The translations under genes and the position numbers were made by a program. From Candidatus Poribacteria bacterium (lineage in GTDB: Bacteria > Poribacteria > WGA-4E > UBA9662), in NCBI GenBank assembly GCA_002709695.1, contig PAQF01000029.1:1-53184 (forward strand): a stretch of DNA of 53,184 bases. The letters run 5' to 3'. Shown here one piece after another: positions 35,301 to 44,001 of this stretch. Below the pieces are notes generated by a model that had not been told where the DNA came from, did no database searches, and saw only the letters and a program-made list of their open reading frames with translations. Numbering within the stretch: the stretch's first letter is position 1; the number at the start of each line of letters is the position of its first letter.

Positions 35301-35421
35301 TTGACCACCTCCTTTTTTCACGGAGTATCTGAGGGTAGTATATAATGTAACCCTTAAAAGAGCAAACTTTTTTGGTATGAGCTGCCTTTACACTTCCATC
35401 GTTCTGTATAGTGTTGCAGCC

Positions 35422-35679
35422 TTAGATTCCATTAGGGATAATGCGATAAAAGTAGCGGTATGTAGTTTCAGGTTCTAATACATAGAATTCATGGCAAAGA
35501 AACCAACTGCTGTTGACGTTATATGATTTTTTGTCTGTAGATTGGTATGTAGTAACATGAATTTTTCGGAAGAATTGATACCGGCGAAAAGCATTTAAGA
35601 TGGGAGAGAAGTGCCTCTCTCCACTTTGAAGGATATAGTTGAATGTAGATGGAGTCGGGCTAGTTGACTCATTTGTCAT
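35422..35679 (-). CDS. small hypothetical protein, doubtful
   Basis: 85 aa rich in aromatic residues (RRYQFFRKIHVTTYQ, FLCHEFYVLEPETTYRYFYRII). No Shine-Dalgarno is visible before the ATG. The sequence looks more protein-like than a random frame and may be a piece of a decayed gene. The remaining DNA from 35680 to 35991 shows nothing recognisable. Confidence 0.3.
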   Translation of the reverse strand: MTNESTSPTPSTFNYILQSGERHFSPILNAFRRYQFFRKIHVTTYQSTDKKSYNVNSSWFLCHEFYVLEPETTYRYFYRIIPNGI

Positions 35680-35991
35680 TATGTGTCTATTGACGCTTGA
35701 CCAGTGGGATGATTATTCCTATCTAGGCTTTTTCTTTACTTTATACCCCCAGCGCTAAATTTTATTTCCATTGTTCTCTCTGGGTAAATTGTAGCTCTTT
35801 CTCGCAAATACGGGGATAAACTGAGACCCGTAATTTGTTGATATTGAAGTGTAGGGTTTGTGAGACGGTTGCTAACCTTATTTTATCCCTTGTTTGTATT
35901 GGCAGTTACCCTTACTTTGGTTTCCAAACGGCTTTTGCCGGGTGTGTAAACCTTAGGACTGTTAATTTTGGTACAAATGTTTAATTTTTTT

Positions 35992-36327
35992 CTAAATGAG
36001 ATATTTTAGTCCCATTTCTTCCCGATATTGAGTTAGGAAATCTAAGTAATGGTTCCATGTTTCCAATGGAAGGATTTCCCACTCATGTTCAATCCAAAAA
36101 GGTAACCTTTGCACCAGTTCAGTGACTTCCTCGTTAGATTCCGCGTCAATGATAAATATATGTCTTCTTTGTCCTGATATGACACCGCCAGCTAATATTT
36201 TTCCTTGTGATTCTAGCTTGCTTAGGATTTCTATGGAAGTTGTTACTTGCTCATGAAGTAGTTCTGTCTCTTCAGGAGTTCGTGGAGATGAACGTGAAAA
36301 GTGATCAGTTGTTACCAAGTAGAGCAT
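35992..36327 (-). CDS. YCII-related domain protein
   Basis: 111 aa with AAGGA seven bases before the ATG. It fits the YCII/muconolactone isomerase-like dimeric alpha+beta barrel: MLYLVTTDHF, the turn KILAGGVISGQRRHIFIIDAES and EVTELVQRLPFWIEHEWEILPL. Proteins of this fold bind small aromatic or polyketide-like compounds, but few have proven functions. Cytoplasmic. It is directly downstream of the dead enolase-superfamily gene on the same strand. Confidence 0.7.
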   Translation of the reverse strand: MLYLVTTDHFSRSSPRTPEETELLHEQVTTSIEILSKLESQGKILAGGVISGQRRHIFIIDAESNEEVTELVQRLPFWIEHEWEILPLETWNHYLDFLTQYREEMGLKYLI

Positions 36328-36345
36328 GTTTATCCTTCATTTCTT

Positions 36346-36986
36346 AGTTAAGGATTTGGGAATTAGGGTATGTAATTTGAATTGAGGTTCTATATATGAA
36401 AATTGATCTTTAAATGCTTCGGTATTGTGTTTTTCCAATTAGTGAGCTAATCGAATTGGTTCTTCAGGTGTTTCAAAAGTGAAATTCGGATTAATTATGA
36501 TAACATAATCGGGGCCAGCAACGTTTGTCATTAAACGGACAATTTTCACGATATTCCAAGAGCGAGTTTTTAGTTTGTGTGTTTTAAACCCTAGTTTGGT
36601 ACCTTTTTCTGCTTCTGCTACAAATTCCACTGGTTCCATTGGGCATGACTAGTAGCCCATGGGAACTTCTTCCCAAATGTTGTGCTCCTATTAAATTGTG
36701 GACAGGTATATCCAAGGCTTTGCCTACAATGTCGAAGATTACTGATCCAAAACCTTCACCGAGATCGTGCCACCTTAATGTCATGAGGTTTTAGCCCAAT
36801 CCATGTTTCGCCTGTATCGTCAAACCGTTTTCCTTGATCACTTTCACCTAATCCGTATATTCTTTCGTCTGTGTGTGTTTTAATAATAGAGATTGGTTGT
36901 TCGGTATAATCCTGAGGGCGATGTTTCTGAATCGGTTCGATATGTGGCACGGCAACGACGAATTGTTCCACTTATGTTATCTTCAT
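36346..36986 (-). pseudogene. mandelate racemase/muconate lactonizing family pseudogene
   Basis: Reading the reverse strand from an ATG at 36986 gives MKIT, a TAA stop at codon 5 (36974-36972), then VEQFVVAVPHIEP, the normal start of this family. The frame shifts near 36760-36784 to GFGSVIFDIVGKALDIPV, and again near 36640 to GFKTHKLKTRSWNIV with the K-x-K motif and INPNFTFETPEEPIRLAH. A further TAA at about 36438 precedes LEKHNTEAFKDQFSYIEPQF, which fits the next strand. The C-terminal half of the barrel is missing. This is a second, dead member of the family seen intact at 1215-2504. Confidence 0.88.
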
Positions 36987-37002
36987 TGGCAATTTAATTT
37001 TT

Positions 37003-38097
37003 TTAAGGTAAATAAATCATCTTTATGCATACAGGCATGGGGACTTCAACGATATTTCCTGTTGAAGTTAGTTTTCCTGTTTGTTGGTCTATTTTGAAGG
37101 TGATGATGTTGTTGGTTGATTGGTTGGCTGCTAATAAAAAAGTTCCTGTGGGGTCAATAGCAAAGTTGCGAGGGTTTTGTCCCAGCGTTAGTTGATGGTC
37201 AACATAAGATAGGTGGCCTGTGTCCTCAATTTTGAAAATGACCAGGCTGTCATGTCCACGGTTGGATCCATAGACAAATTTTCCTGATGGTGAGACATGT
37301 ATATCGGCACAATGGCTGATATTTTCAAAGTCACTGGGAAGTGTAGGAACCGTTTGTATTTGGTCAAGGTTTCCCTCTGAAGTGTCATAAGTGAATGCCG
37401 TAATTGTGGAATCGAGTTCGTTAATCAAATATGCATATTCCCCGTTGGGGGTAAAGGCAAAATGACGTGGTCCAGCGCCAGGAGTGATTAAAGTCCAAGG
37501 ACGGTCATTTGGTATCAACTTGCCAGCGGCTAAATCGAGTTGATAGATCAAGATTTTATCTAAACCAAGGTCAGCAGCGAAAGCATATTTATTATGAGGA
37601 TCTATCATAATGGAATGAGCATGTGGTTCCTGTTGACGGTTTGGATCTATGCTAGAACCTTGATGTTGGACGAAATCGGTTGCTTCACCAATTTGCCCAT
37701 CTTGTTGTATGGGTAGCATTGAAACGCTTCCTCCGCCATAATTGGCAACCAGAACGTATTGGCTAGTTTTGTCAACGCTAAGATGACAAGGTCCCTCACC
37801 TCGTGAGGCTTGTTGGTTCAAATATGTCAGCTCTCCCGTTTTTGAATTAATGGAGAAGGCTGTTACTGCACCACTAGCCTGACCGGAAAACTCCCCGACT
37901 TCGTTGACTGAGTAGAGGTATTTTCTTTGAGAATCAATGTCTAGAAAAGAAGGATTTTCAATCCTTTCTGTTGTGCTAACAAACTCTAAAGCTCCAGAAT
38001 CTGAGTTAATACGGTAAACGTAGATGCCTTTGCTGTTGTTACCATTGGTATAGGTCCCTACATAAACATAAATTTGCTTGTTATTTTGTTCTGGCAT
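37003..38097 (-). CDS. lactonase family protein (6-phosphogluconolactonase-like seven-bladed beta-propeller)
   Basis: 364 aa with GAGG before the ATG. Propeller repeats typical of the YbhE/Lactonase family are present: YVYVGTYTNGNNSKGIYVYRI, YLYSVNEVGEFSG, GPCHLSVDKTSQYVLVANYGGGSVS, EPHAHSIMIDPHNKYAFAADLGLDKI and GPRHFAFTPNGEYAYLINELDST. Members hydrolyse 6-phosphogluconolactone or other sugar lactones, or have unknown roles. No signal peptide. It is just upstream of the dead enolase-family gene, on the same strand. Confidence 0.88.
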   Translation of the reverse strand: MPEQNNKQIYVYVGTYTNGNNSKGIYVYRINSDSGALEFVSTTERIENPSFLDIDSQRKYLYSVNEVGEFSGQASGAVTAFSINSKTGELTYLNQQASRGEGPCHLSVDKTSQYVLVANYGGGSVSMLPIQQDGQIGEATDFVQHQGSSIDPNRQQEPHAHSIMIDPHNKYAFAADLGLDKILIYQLDLAAGKLIPNDRPWTLITPGAGPRHFAFTPNGEYAYLINELDSTITAFTYDTSEGNLDQIQTVPTLPSDFENISHCADIHVSPSGKFVYGSNRGHDSLVIFKIEDTGHLSYVDHQLTLGQNPRNFAIDPTGTFLLAANQSTNNIITFKIDQQTGKLTSTGNIVEVPMPVCIKMIYLP

Positions 38098-38261
38098 AAT
38101 TATTTTTCCTCAATTCTTAGGTGTCCGATTCTAAATAATTGAGTTATAGTAGCAAATTCTATATTGTGTTTCAACTCAAAGAAGTTTATGTTGATCTTTG
38201 GTTGTACAAGTAAATATGTCTATCATAAAATGGGCTAGAAAATTTATGCATCGAGAGTAAA

Positions 38262-38639
38262 ATGATGAGAAAAATCTTAATTACTATCAACAACTTGTCG
38301 GTTTCAGCAGAGTTGAACGACTCAGTTTCGGCTAACAAAATTTGGGGAGCATTACCATTGAGTGGTAGTGCTAATGTTTGGGGGGATGAAATTTACTTTG
38401 AAATTCCTGTTTCCTTAAAAGAGGTTTCAGATGCTCAGCAGGAAGTTGATGTTGGAACCTTGGCGTATTGGCCACCAGGTAGCGCTTTGTGTGTTTTTTT
38501 TGGCAAAACCCCTGCTAGTACTAGTGATAAACCTAAAGCTTATAGTCCTGTAAATATACTCGGATCGGTAGACGGTGATTCGAAGATATTTAAGATTGTC
38601 AAAGCTGGAGATCAGATAGTTATTGATAAAGAAACGTGA
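38262..38639 (+). CDS. cyclophilin-like fold protein
   Basis: 125 aa; ATG at 38262 or 38265. Order and length fit the small cyclophilin-like family (PF04126/TM1367 type): KILITINNLSVSAELND, NKIWGALPLSGSANVWGDEIYFEIP, VDVGTLAYWPPGSALCVFFG, ending VKAGDQIVID. Structures of this family have the cyclophilin barrel but no proven prolyl isomerase activity. Cytoplasmic. It is followed by a dead SDR gene. Confidence 0.78.
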   Translation: MMRKILITINNLSVSAELNDSVSANKIWGALPLSGSANVWGDEIYFEIPVSLKEVSDAQQEVDVGTLAYWPPGSALCVFFGKTPASTSDKPKAYSPVNILGSVDGDSKIFKIVKAGDQIVIDKET

Positions 38640-38739
38640 TTCATGTAAATTAACAATTGAATACGACTTTACATTTGAATAGTTGCAATTTATCAGGATT
38701 GAATCAATTAGTATGTTGAGAGTGGAAAGGTAGATCAAA

Positions 38740-39480
38740 CTGAAGAAAAAAGTTGCGATTATAACAGGTGGCGCGTCGGGATTGGGTGAGGCTACGGCGA
38801 GACGTTATGCTAAGTCAGGTGCCAATGATATCGTTGCTGATACTAATATTTCTGGAGGGGAAAAAACAGCAGAAATAATTAGGATGGAAGGGGGGACTTC
38901 CGAATTTGTTCAGACAGATGTCACCAGTGAAAGTGATGTTATCAACCTGATGAATACGGTGAAAGGGAGATTTGCTAAACTTGATGTCTTAGTCACTTGT
39001 GCGGGAATTTTGTTGAGTCCTAATACGTGTGTAGATCAGTTTGGAGTAGTTGACTAGGATAGGGTTATTGATGTCAATTTAAAAGGCACATTTCTCTTTG
39101 TTAAATATGCTGTTAGTTTAATGGAGCAGCATAGTGGTGTTTTGATTTTAATGATAGCATCTGGTGCTGGAGTTCTTGGTGGGAGTTCATCTGTTGCCTA
39201 TGCTGCCAGCAAGGGGGGGATATGGTTTCGGACTTACGTTGGCAGGACAGCCTAAACCGTTAAATCTTCGTATTCATGTTGTTCTTCCTGGGAATATGGA
39301 TACGCCTTTGAAACTCAACGTAATTGGTGAGATTGCTGAAAAAGCGGGAGAGTCTAGGGAAGAAGCCGTTAAGGTACAGTTGCCTGGATTAATGAAGCCA
39401 GAGGTAACTACAGAGTTATATTGGCCAATTTGGCTTCCGATGTTGGGATATTTGCTAAGGATACGTTGCTTATTAAATCA
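38740..39480 (+). pseudogene. short-chain dehydrogenase/reductase pseudogene
   Basis: From 38740 (CTG where ATG is expected, GGAAAGG upstream) the frame gives KKVAIITGGASGLGEATARRYA, a normal SDR start, through VLVTCAGILL. A TAG at 39055-39057 falls where a Trp is usual (VVD-stop-DRVIDVNLKGTF). The catalytic region AYAASKGG follows near 39200. Then a run of G has slipped the frame into LRIHVVLPGNMDTPL, the expected continuation. The C-terminus is scrambled after about 39410. Stop, frameshift and altered start make this inactive. Confidence 0.88.
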
Positions 39481-39756
39481 ATTGAGTGGACAAAGATATT
39501 TGAGAATCAGAAAAGTCCGGTGTGGCAGACAGCACATATATCAAAAAGGTTTCAAGCATCAATATTCTGCTCTTTTCTGAGTTGATTTTGGGAAATTATT
39601 TAAAATTTAGTAGTAAAAAATGCTGTTTATTTTTGGAAGTTGTACGTCTATAGTAATAATCAGTACCTGGTTTTAATTTTGTCTGGGCTGTGACTTGAGA
39701 GGTAGTCCTTTTTTGTGTTAATCTGTCTTTATGATCTAAATTGAAGGTTTATTCTA

Positions 39757-40608
39757 ATGGTGAATGTTGTGGTTAAGAAATCTATAATTGTGTTAATGTT
39801 GTTGAGCTTAGTTTTTGTGGGTTGTGGTGAAGATGAGTTAGTGAAGCCAAAAGAAGGTCCTAAGAAGGTGATTACTTGGAGGGCAGATGGTGCTAGAATG
39901 ATGTTGATATCTGCTGGTAGCTTTGAGATGGGGGATCATTTCAATGATGGTGAGGCTGATGAACAACCAGTTCATACAGTTGAACTAGATCCTTTTTATA
40001 TGGATTCACAAGAAGTAACGGTAGAGCAATTCAGGAAATTTGTAGATGAAAGTGGGCATAAATATAGTCGATGGAACGAAGTGGAAAAATATTCACCAGA
40101 TGATAGGCATCCTATGGTTTATGTTACTTGGAATGATGCTGTCGCATATTGCAAATGGGCTGGGAAAAGGTTGCCAACGGAAGCGGAATGGGAGTATGCG
40201 GCACGAGGAGGGCTTCCTGGAAAACAGTATCCATGGGGAGATAGAATTGCGCATGATTATGCCAATTATGCTGGTACCGGTGGCGAAGACCCATGGGGTG
40301 AACCAAAGGATAAATGGGATAGTCAAACGGCTCCGGTGAGAAGTTTTGAGCCTAACGGTTATGGATTATATGATATGGCAGGGAATGTATTGGAATGGTG
40401 TGCTGATTGGTACGATAGTGGCTATTATGGCAGTTCCCCCGTGAAGAATCCTAAAGGACCGAATTCAAGCCCGAATGGCTGGTTGGTTTTGCGTGGGGGC
40501 TCTTGGTTGGGTGATACTAAAGCCTTGCGTGTTTCTAGTCGCAGTCATCGTTCACCAACGTCTGCTGATACCAACTATGGGTTTCGTTGTGCTGCGGACA
40601 TACCCTAG
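39757..40608 (+). CDS. SUMF1/formylglycine-generating enzyme-domain lipoprotein, lacking FGE cysteines
   Basis: 283 aa. A lipoprotein signal ends in VFVGC (C23). The SUMF1/FGE-sulfatase domain spans about 45-283: MMLISAGSFEMGD, MDSQEVTVEQFRKFV, YVTWNDAVAYCKWAGKRLPTEAEWEYAARGG, YPWGD, NVLEWCADWY, LRGGSWLGD and NYGFRCAAD. The two catalytic cysteines of true aerobic FGE, which follow the GGS motif, are absent (GGSWLGDTKALRVSSR). It is therefore probably an envelope-anchored C-type-lectin-fold protein with another role, not the sulfatase activator. No neighbour shows its function. Confidence 0.85.
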   Translation: MVNVVVKKSIIVLMLLSLVFVGCGEDELVKPKEGPKKVITWRADGARMMLISAGSFEMGDHFNDGEADEQPVHTVELDPFYMDSQEVTVEQFRKFVDESGHKYSRWNEVEKYSPDDRHPMVYVTWNDAVAYCKWAGKRLPTEAEWEYAARGGLPGKQYPWGDRIAHDYANYAGTGGEDPWGEPKDKWDSQTAPVRSFEPNGYGLYDMAGNVLEWCADWYDSGYYGSSPVKNPKGPNSSPNGWLVLRGGSWLGDTKALRVSSRSHRSPTSADTNYGFRCAADIP

Positions 40609-41007
40609 TTCCATGTTTTTTTCCAGTTTGAAAGTTATGTTCGTCTTTTCTTTTGTATTTTAATCAGGGTAAGATCGCTTTGATTTTAGAAGAGATGGGA
40701 TGGTCTGCTTAACTGATCGATCCTAGAGTAGGAAAATGCCAATCTTTCCCTGATCACGAGAGTTCTTTATTGGAACTTGAAGTATATGCTTAGTTAGAAT
40801 TTTATCTTTCCATCTTCGATGTGCGAAATTTTTCCTGTGATAACATTTGAACCAAAATAGAATCATTGGGGCGAATACTGTTTTTCAAGGTCAGGGTAGA
40901 AAAAAATAAATAGTTCTAATAGCTAAATTAATATTTTGGTCTAATCTTCCAATTGTTCATTTCGTCTCTAAGAATTAATTGTTAGCAATCTCGTTTAGGA
41001 ATGTCCT
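40609..41007. other. intergenic region, no convincing gene
   Basis: About 400 bases of AT-rich DNA between two forward genes. No recognisable protein, RNA or terminator. It should hold the promoter of the permease gene; AGGA lies eight bases before its ATG. Confidence 0.45.
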
Positions 41008-42252
41008 ATGCGTATCATGCAAGGGTTAAGCGTCAGCTTATCGGCCCTTCGACGAAACAAATTGCGGTCTCTTCTCACTGTTCTGGGTATTATCATTGGT
41101 ATTGCTGCTGTTGTGGCAATGGTATCTGTTGGTGGTGGATTGAAATACTTTGTGATTGCAGAATTTGATCGTATTGGTGGGGCTACAACAATTGTTTTGT
41201 TTCGTCCTGGCGAGATAAAGAGCAAAGATGGGAAATGGGTTCGTAATAAAACTCCTGAACGGTTGGAATATCAAGATATCTCTGCAATTTCCAGCTTTTG
41301 CCCTGCGATAAAAAACGTTTCAGGTATTATCGGGGCAGGTGGGAAGACTGTTTCATATCGGGGACAGAACAAATCTGTTGAGATTGAAGGGGTTACACCA
41401 AGGTATTCAGAGGGGCGTAATTGGCCTGTTGAATCTGGATATTTTTTTGAAGACCAGGATCTGATCGAAAACCGAATGGTGTGTGCAATTGGCTCCAAAG
41501 TTCGCCAGGATGTTTTCGGAAATGTCGATCCCATAGGTGAAGTGCTGAGAATTTCAGATCAACGTTTCACCGTTGTGGCTACCATGATTGAAAAAGGAAA
41601 TAAGATGGCAACCACAAATTGGGATAACCGAGTTTTGATACCGCTGACAACTATGGAAACACGATTTACTGGGAAAAAAAATAATGGTCTCCTTTTTTGG
41701 ATTCAGGCCATTGACATAGATTTAGTAGATCAAGCGGTTGCTGAATTGAAGATTGCTTTGCGTCGTCTGCATAAATCGGAGGAATATTTTGATTTTTTTA
41801 TTGCTCAGGAAATAATTAAGCGGGTTGGATCTATTAGTAAGATACTCCAATTGTTGTTGGCGGGGGTGGCAGGAATCTCTTTGTTTGTCGGAGGTATTGG
41901 CATTATGAACATCATGCTGGTATCTGTTACCGAAAGGACTCGTGAAATTGGTTTGCGTAAAGCAGTTGGTGCTAAAGGCTTTGACATTCGTTTACAGTTT
42001 TTGCTTGAATCAGTACTTCTAAGTATTATTGGAGGCACAATTGGTATAATTATTAGTAGTGGCTTGGCACTGGGAGCAGCTTTGGCAGTAACTAAGTTTT
42101 TAATCAAAGATGCTCAATGGCCAGCGTCGTTTTCTATTAATGCTGCTGTCGCTGCTTTTTTGGTTTCGACTATAATTGGTGTTACGTTTGGATTGTATCC
42201 AGCGATTAAGGCTTCGCGTCTACAACCTACAGAGGCATTGCGATATGAATAA
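41008..42252 (+). CDS. MacB-type ABC transporter permease (FtsX family)
   Basis: 414 aa. An N-terminal helix (SLLTVLGIIIGIAAVVAMVSVGGGL, about 17-41) is followed by a large periplasmic MacB_PCD domain (to about 285). Three C-terminal FtsX helices follow, with ISLFVGGIGIMNIMLVSVTERTREIGLRKAVGA at about 290-322 and an ending GLYPAIKASRLQPTEALRYE. Such permeases do mechanotransmission for export of peptides, lipoproteins or lipids and need a MacB/LolD-type ATPase. No ATPase or membrane-fusion gene is nearby, so partners must be encoded elsewhere. Confidence 0.9.
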   Translation: MRIMQGLSVSLSALRRNKLRSLLTVLGIIIGIAAVVAMVSVGGGLKYFVIAEFDRIGGATTIVLFRPGEIKSKDGKWVRNKTPERLEYQDISAISSFCPAIKNVSGIIGAGGKTVSYRGQNKSVEIEGVTPRYSEGRNWPVESGYFFEDQDLIENRMVCAIGSKVRQDVFGNVDPIGEVLRISDQRFTVVATMIEKGNKMATTNWDNRVLIPLTTMETRFTGKKNNGLLFWIQAIDIDLVDQAVAELKIALRRLHKSEEYFDFFIAQEIIKRVGSISKILQLLLAGVAGISLFVGGIGIMNIMLVSVTERTREIGLRKAVGAKGFDIRLQFLLESVLLSIIGGTIGIIISSGLALGAALAVTKFLIKDAQWPASFSINAAVAAFLVSTIIGVTFGLYPAIKASRLQPTEALRYE

Positions 42253-42281
42253 TCCACTGGTGTTTGGCCTCAAAGTGAAGA

Positions 42282-43025
42282 TTGGTCTGGGGCGGACTTT
42301 ACCATTTATCGCGCATTTCAGGTTTAATAGAGGATAGAGGGCAGGGGAACATCATACTGGAGTTTGCCAAGCGGATTCAGCGACTAGGTGAGCAAATAGA
42401 GGGAGTAAAAGCTTCTGGAGAAAAGGAGCCGTTGACAATAAAGCGGGAGGATCTTGAACAAGGTAGTAAGGAGCAGATTCAGATCTCCAGCGATTACAAT
42501 GAAATGCTGAAGGCGCCGAACTTGGATATGATTAGTATTTCCCGCCGTTTGTTTATGCATCAATTACCATTGCAGCTGCGCAGACAGATAAACATGTCTA
42601 CTGTGAAAAACCAATGTCGATGACTGTAATAGAGGTCTAAAACCATGTGTGATACGTGTAACCAAGCAGATGTCAAACTTGGATACTAGAGTGGAGGGAC
42701 GTGTCTTGGAGGAGCCAGTTATGCTATACGCGATTATGTTACATCCGGGAAGATTGGAGATGTGTATTACGGACGTATGACGAGTTTTTGTGTTCGTGAT
42801 CGTCCTGATGTAGATATAATGCTTGATTCACCATGGTTTATTGATTCAGCTAAGATTGGTAGTGGGGCTTGCTGTGATACAGGTGCCTATGACATTGATA
42901 AGACGCTTTGCCTTTTGGGTGATCCGCAACCTGCTATTGTCAGTGCTACTGCCTTTCGTGGCATTGATATGCCCGCAGGTAACAAAGTAGATATCGATTA
43001 TTGCAACTATAATTGGGTTGAATAA
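42282..43025 (+). pseudogene. Gfo/Idh/MocA family oxidoreductase pseudogene
   Basis: A first open part (to about 42540) contains IQISSDYNEMLKAPNLDMISI, normal for the end of the Rossmann fold. The frame then shifts: FPPFVYASITIAAAQTDKHVYCEKPMSMT carries the family EKP motif near 42545-42630 and hits a stop at about 42640. A third stretch, SYAIRDYVTSGKIGDVYYGRM through SGACCDTGAYDIDKTL, is the substrate domain, ending early at 43025. The glycine-rich NAD loop and the C-terminus are missing. It starts right after the permease gene. Confidence 0.85.
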
Positions 43026-43030
43026 GAATT

Positions 43031-43798
43031 TTAGAGTGACTTTCTCCAATTGATGACGTGTTGAGAAACGTTTAAGACCGTGTCGGTCCATAATCTATGG
43101 CGATTATTTGCTAAAAAATCGCAAAGTTTTCGGAATTCATTGCCCGAAAATGCTCCAGCGTGGTAGGTGCCAGCTGGGTTCCAGACAGATGCTGGTCCAT
43201 TTTGGAACCCGTGGAAAACAAAGATAATCCATCGTTGCTGGTTGTCAGCTGTTTCTGCGGCTGCACATAAATCCTCTCCTTTCATCCATCCTGCCACAAC
43301 CCATGAAGTCAAATAGTGTAGGTCTGTGAGTAACGGATGATTGGCTGTTTCTCCAGTGCCACGAGCGGCTGGAAAATGTTTGGCGATTATAGGAACATAA
43401 CTTTGTCGGTTTAGACCTTGACCTACATAATTCTGGTAACATGGGTAGCAGAAGGTTCGGTCCGGTTGTTCTGGTAATAATTTTTGGAGCCTTCGTTCTG
43501 CTTCTACAACATCAGCTTCAATTTCATCGAGTGTTGATGTTTCAAGGTTTTTTTTTGTGTCCCAATTAAAGTTCTGAGTGCAAATATGTTGGATTGTATG
43601 ATTGCCGATTTCATGCCCGTTGAGTCCAACACGTCGCCACGGCTCGAGATTGGATGTATCACGTGGATTTATATAAAAAGTACCGTGTAAACCGAACTCA
43701 TCAAGAATTGGAATTGCGATGTCAAGTTGAGCTTGTGATCCATCATCAAAACTGAGTGAAATTGCGCCATTACAATTGTTTAGCCATGGTGTATCCAT
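43031..43798 (-). CDS. polysaccharide deacetylase family protein
   Basis: 255 aa with AGGAG twelve bases before the ATG. The NodB homology motifs are present: motif 1 LSFDDGSQ (D18, D19), motif 2 GHEIGNHTIQH (H67 and H71 as metal ligands), and a later FCYPCYQNY where R-x-P-Y/F-G is usual. Members remove N- or O-acetyl groups from chitin-like or peptidoglycan sugars. No signal peptide is visible, so the substrate may be intracellular or the start is further upstream. The GT-C-like membrane protein lies upstream on the same strand with about 195 bases between. Confidence 0.85.
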   Translation of the reverse strand: MDTPWLNNCNGAISLSFDDGSQAQLDIAIPILDEFGLHGTFYINPRDTSNLEPWRRVGLNGHEIGNHTIQHICTQNFNWDTKKNLETSTLDEIEADVVEAERRLQKLLPEQPDRTFCYPCYQNYVGQGLNRQSYVPIIAKHFPAARGTGETANHPLLTDLHYLTSWVVAGWMKGEDLCAAAETADNQQRWIIFVFHGFQNGPASVWNPAGTYHAGAFSGNEFRKLCDFLANNRHRLWTDTVLNVSQHVINWRKSL

Positions 43799-43971
43799 AA
43801 TGATGTAAACTCCTGAAATTTGAAATTTTATATGTTTTTAAAGTTAATATGATACTGTCTTGGATTCAGTATTATCATGCGATTGTTAGTTGGAGAAATT
43901 ATTCATTTGTAAATGATCGTGCTATAGCCTCCCGTTTATAGTATGAAGTTTTTTTAGACTGAGTAAGTTGT

Positions 43972-44001
43972 ACTGAATAAATACAGCTTGATTTATTCAG
44001 T
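43972..44001. terminator. hairpin at the end of the GT-C-like gene
   Basis: An 11-bp perfect stem (43972-43982 with 43991-44001) and an eight-base loop; the stem includes the stop codon of the gene ending at 43993. Five T follow on the forward strand, while the reverse-strand U tract is absent. Confidence 0.45.

Larger units (their letters stand above)
35150..35366 (-). promoter_or_regulatory. structured leader or small RNA with promoter, 13-codon ORF, hairpins and terminator
   Basis: On the reverse strand, TTGCTC (35365-35360) and TATACT (35342-35337) are 17 bases apart. A start near 35330 gives a leader with GGAGG (35312-35308) and a 13-codon ORF (35300-35259). Three hairpins follow: 15 bp (35270-35284 with 35235-35249, extended inside by a 5-bp helix), 7 bp (35219-35225 with 35203-35209) and the terminator at 35161-35200. 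The motif AGGTGGTCA occurs twice (the ORF ribosome site and the second hairpin). ACCACCT at 35203-35209 on the RNA strand could pair with either, so alternative folds are possible. It lies about 40-50 bases before the LamG gene and could attenuate it. No known riboswitch class is recognised. Confidence 0.5.

Noticed and set aside
35301-35320. Resemblance of the forward strand GACCACCTCCTTTTTTC to the 3' end of 16S rRNA
   Set aside because: Only the anti-Shine-Dalgarno-like core matches; none of the helices of 16S rRNA precede it. It is simply the complement of a strong ribosome site on the other strand.
31316-40608. The SUMF1 protein as the activator of the sulfatase
   Set aside because: The cysteines needed for formylglycine formation are missing and the genes are 7 kb apart on opposite strands.
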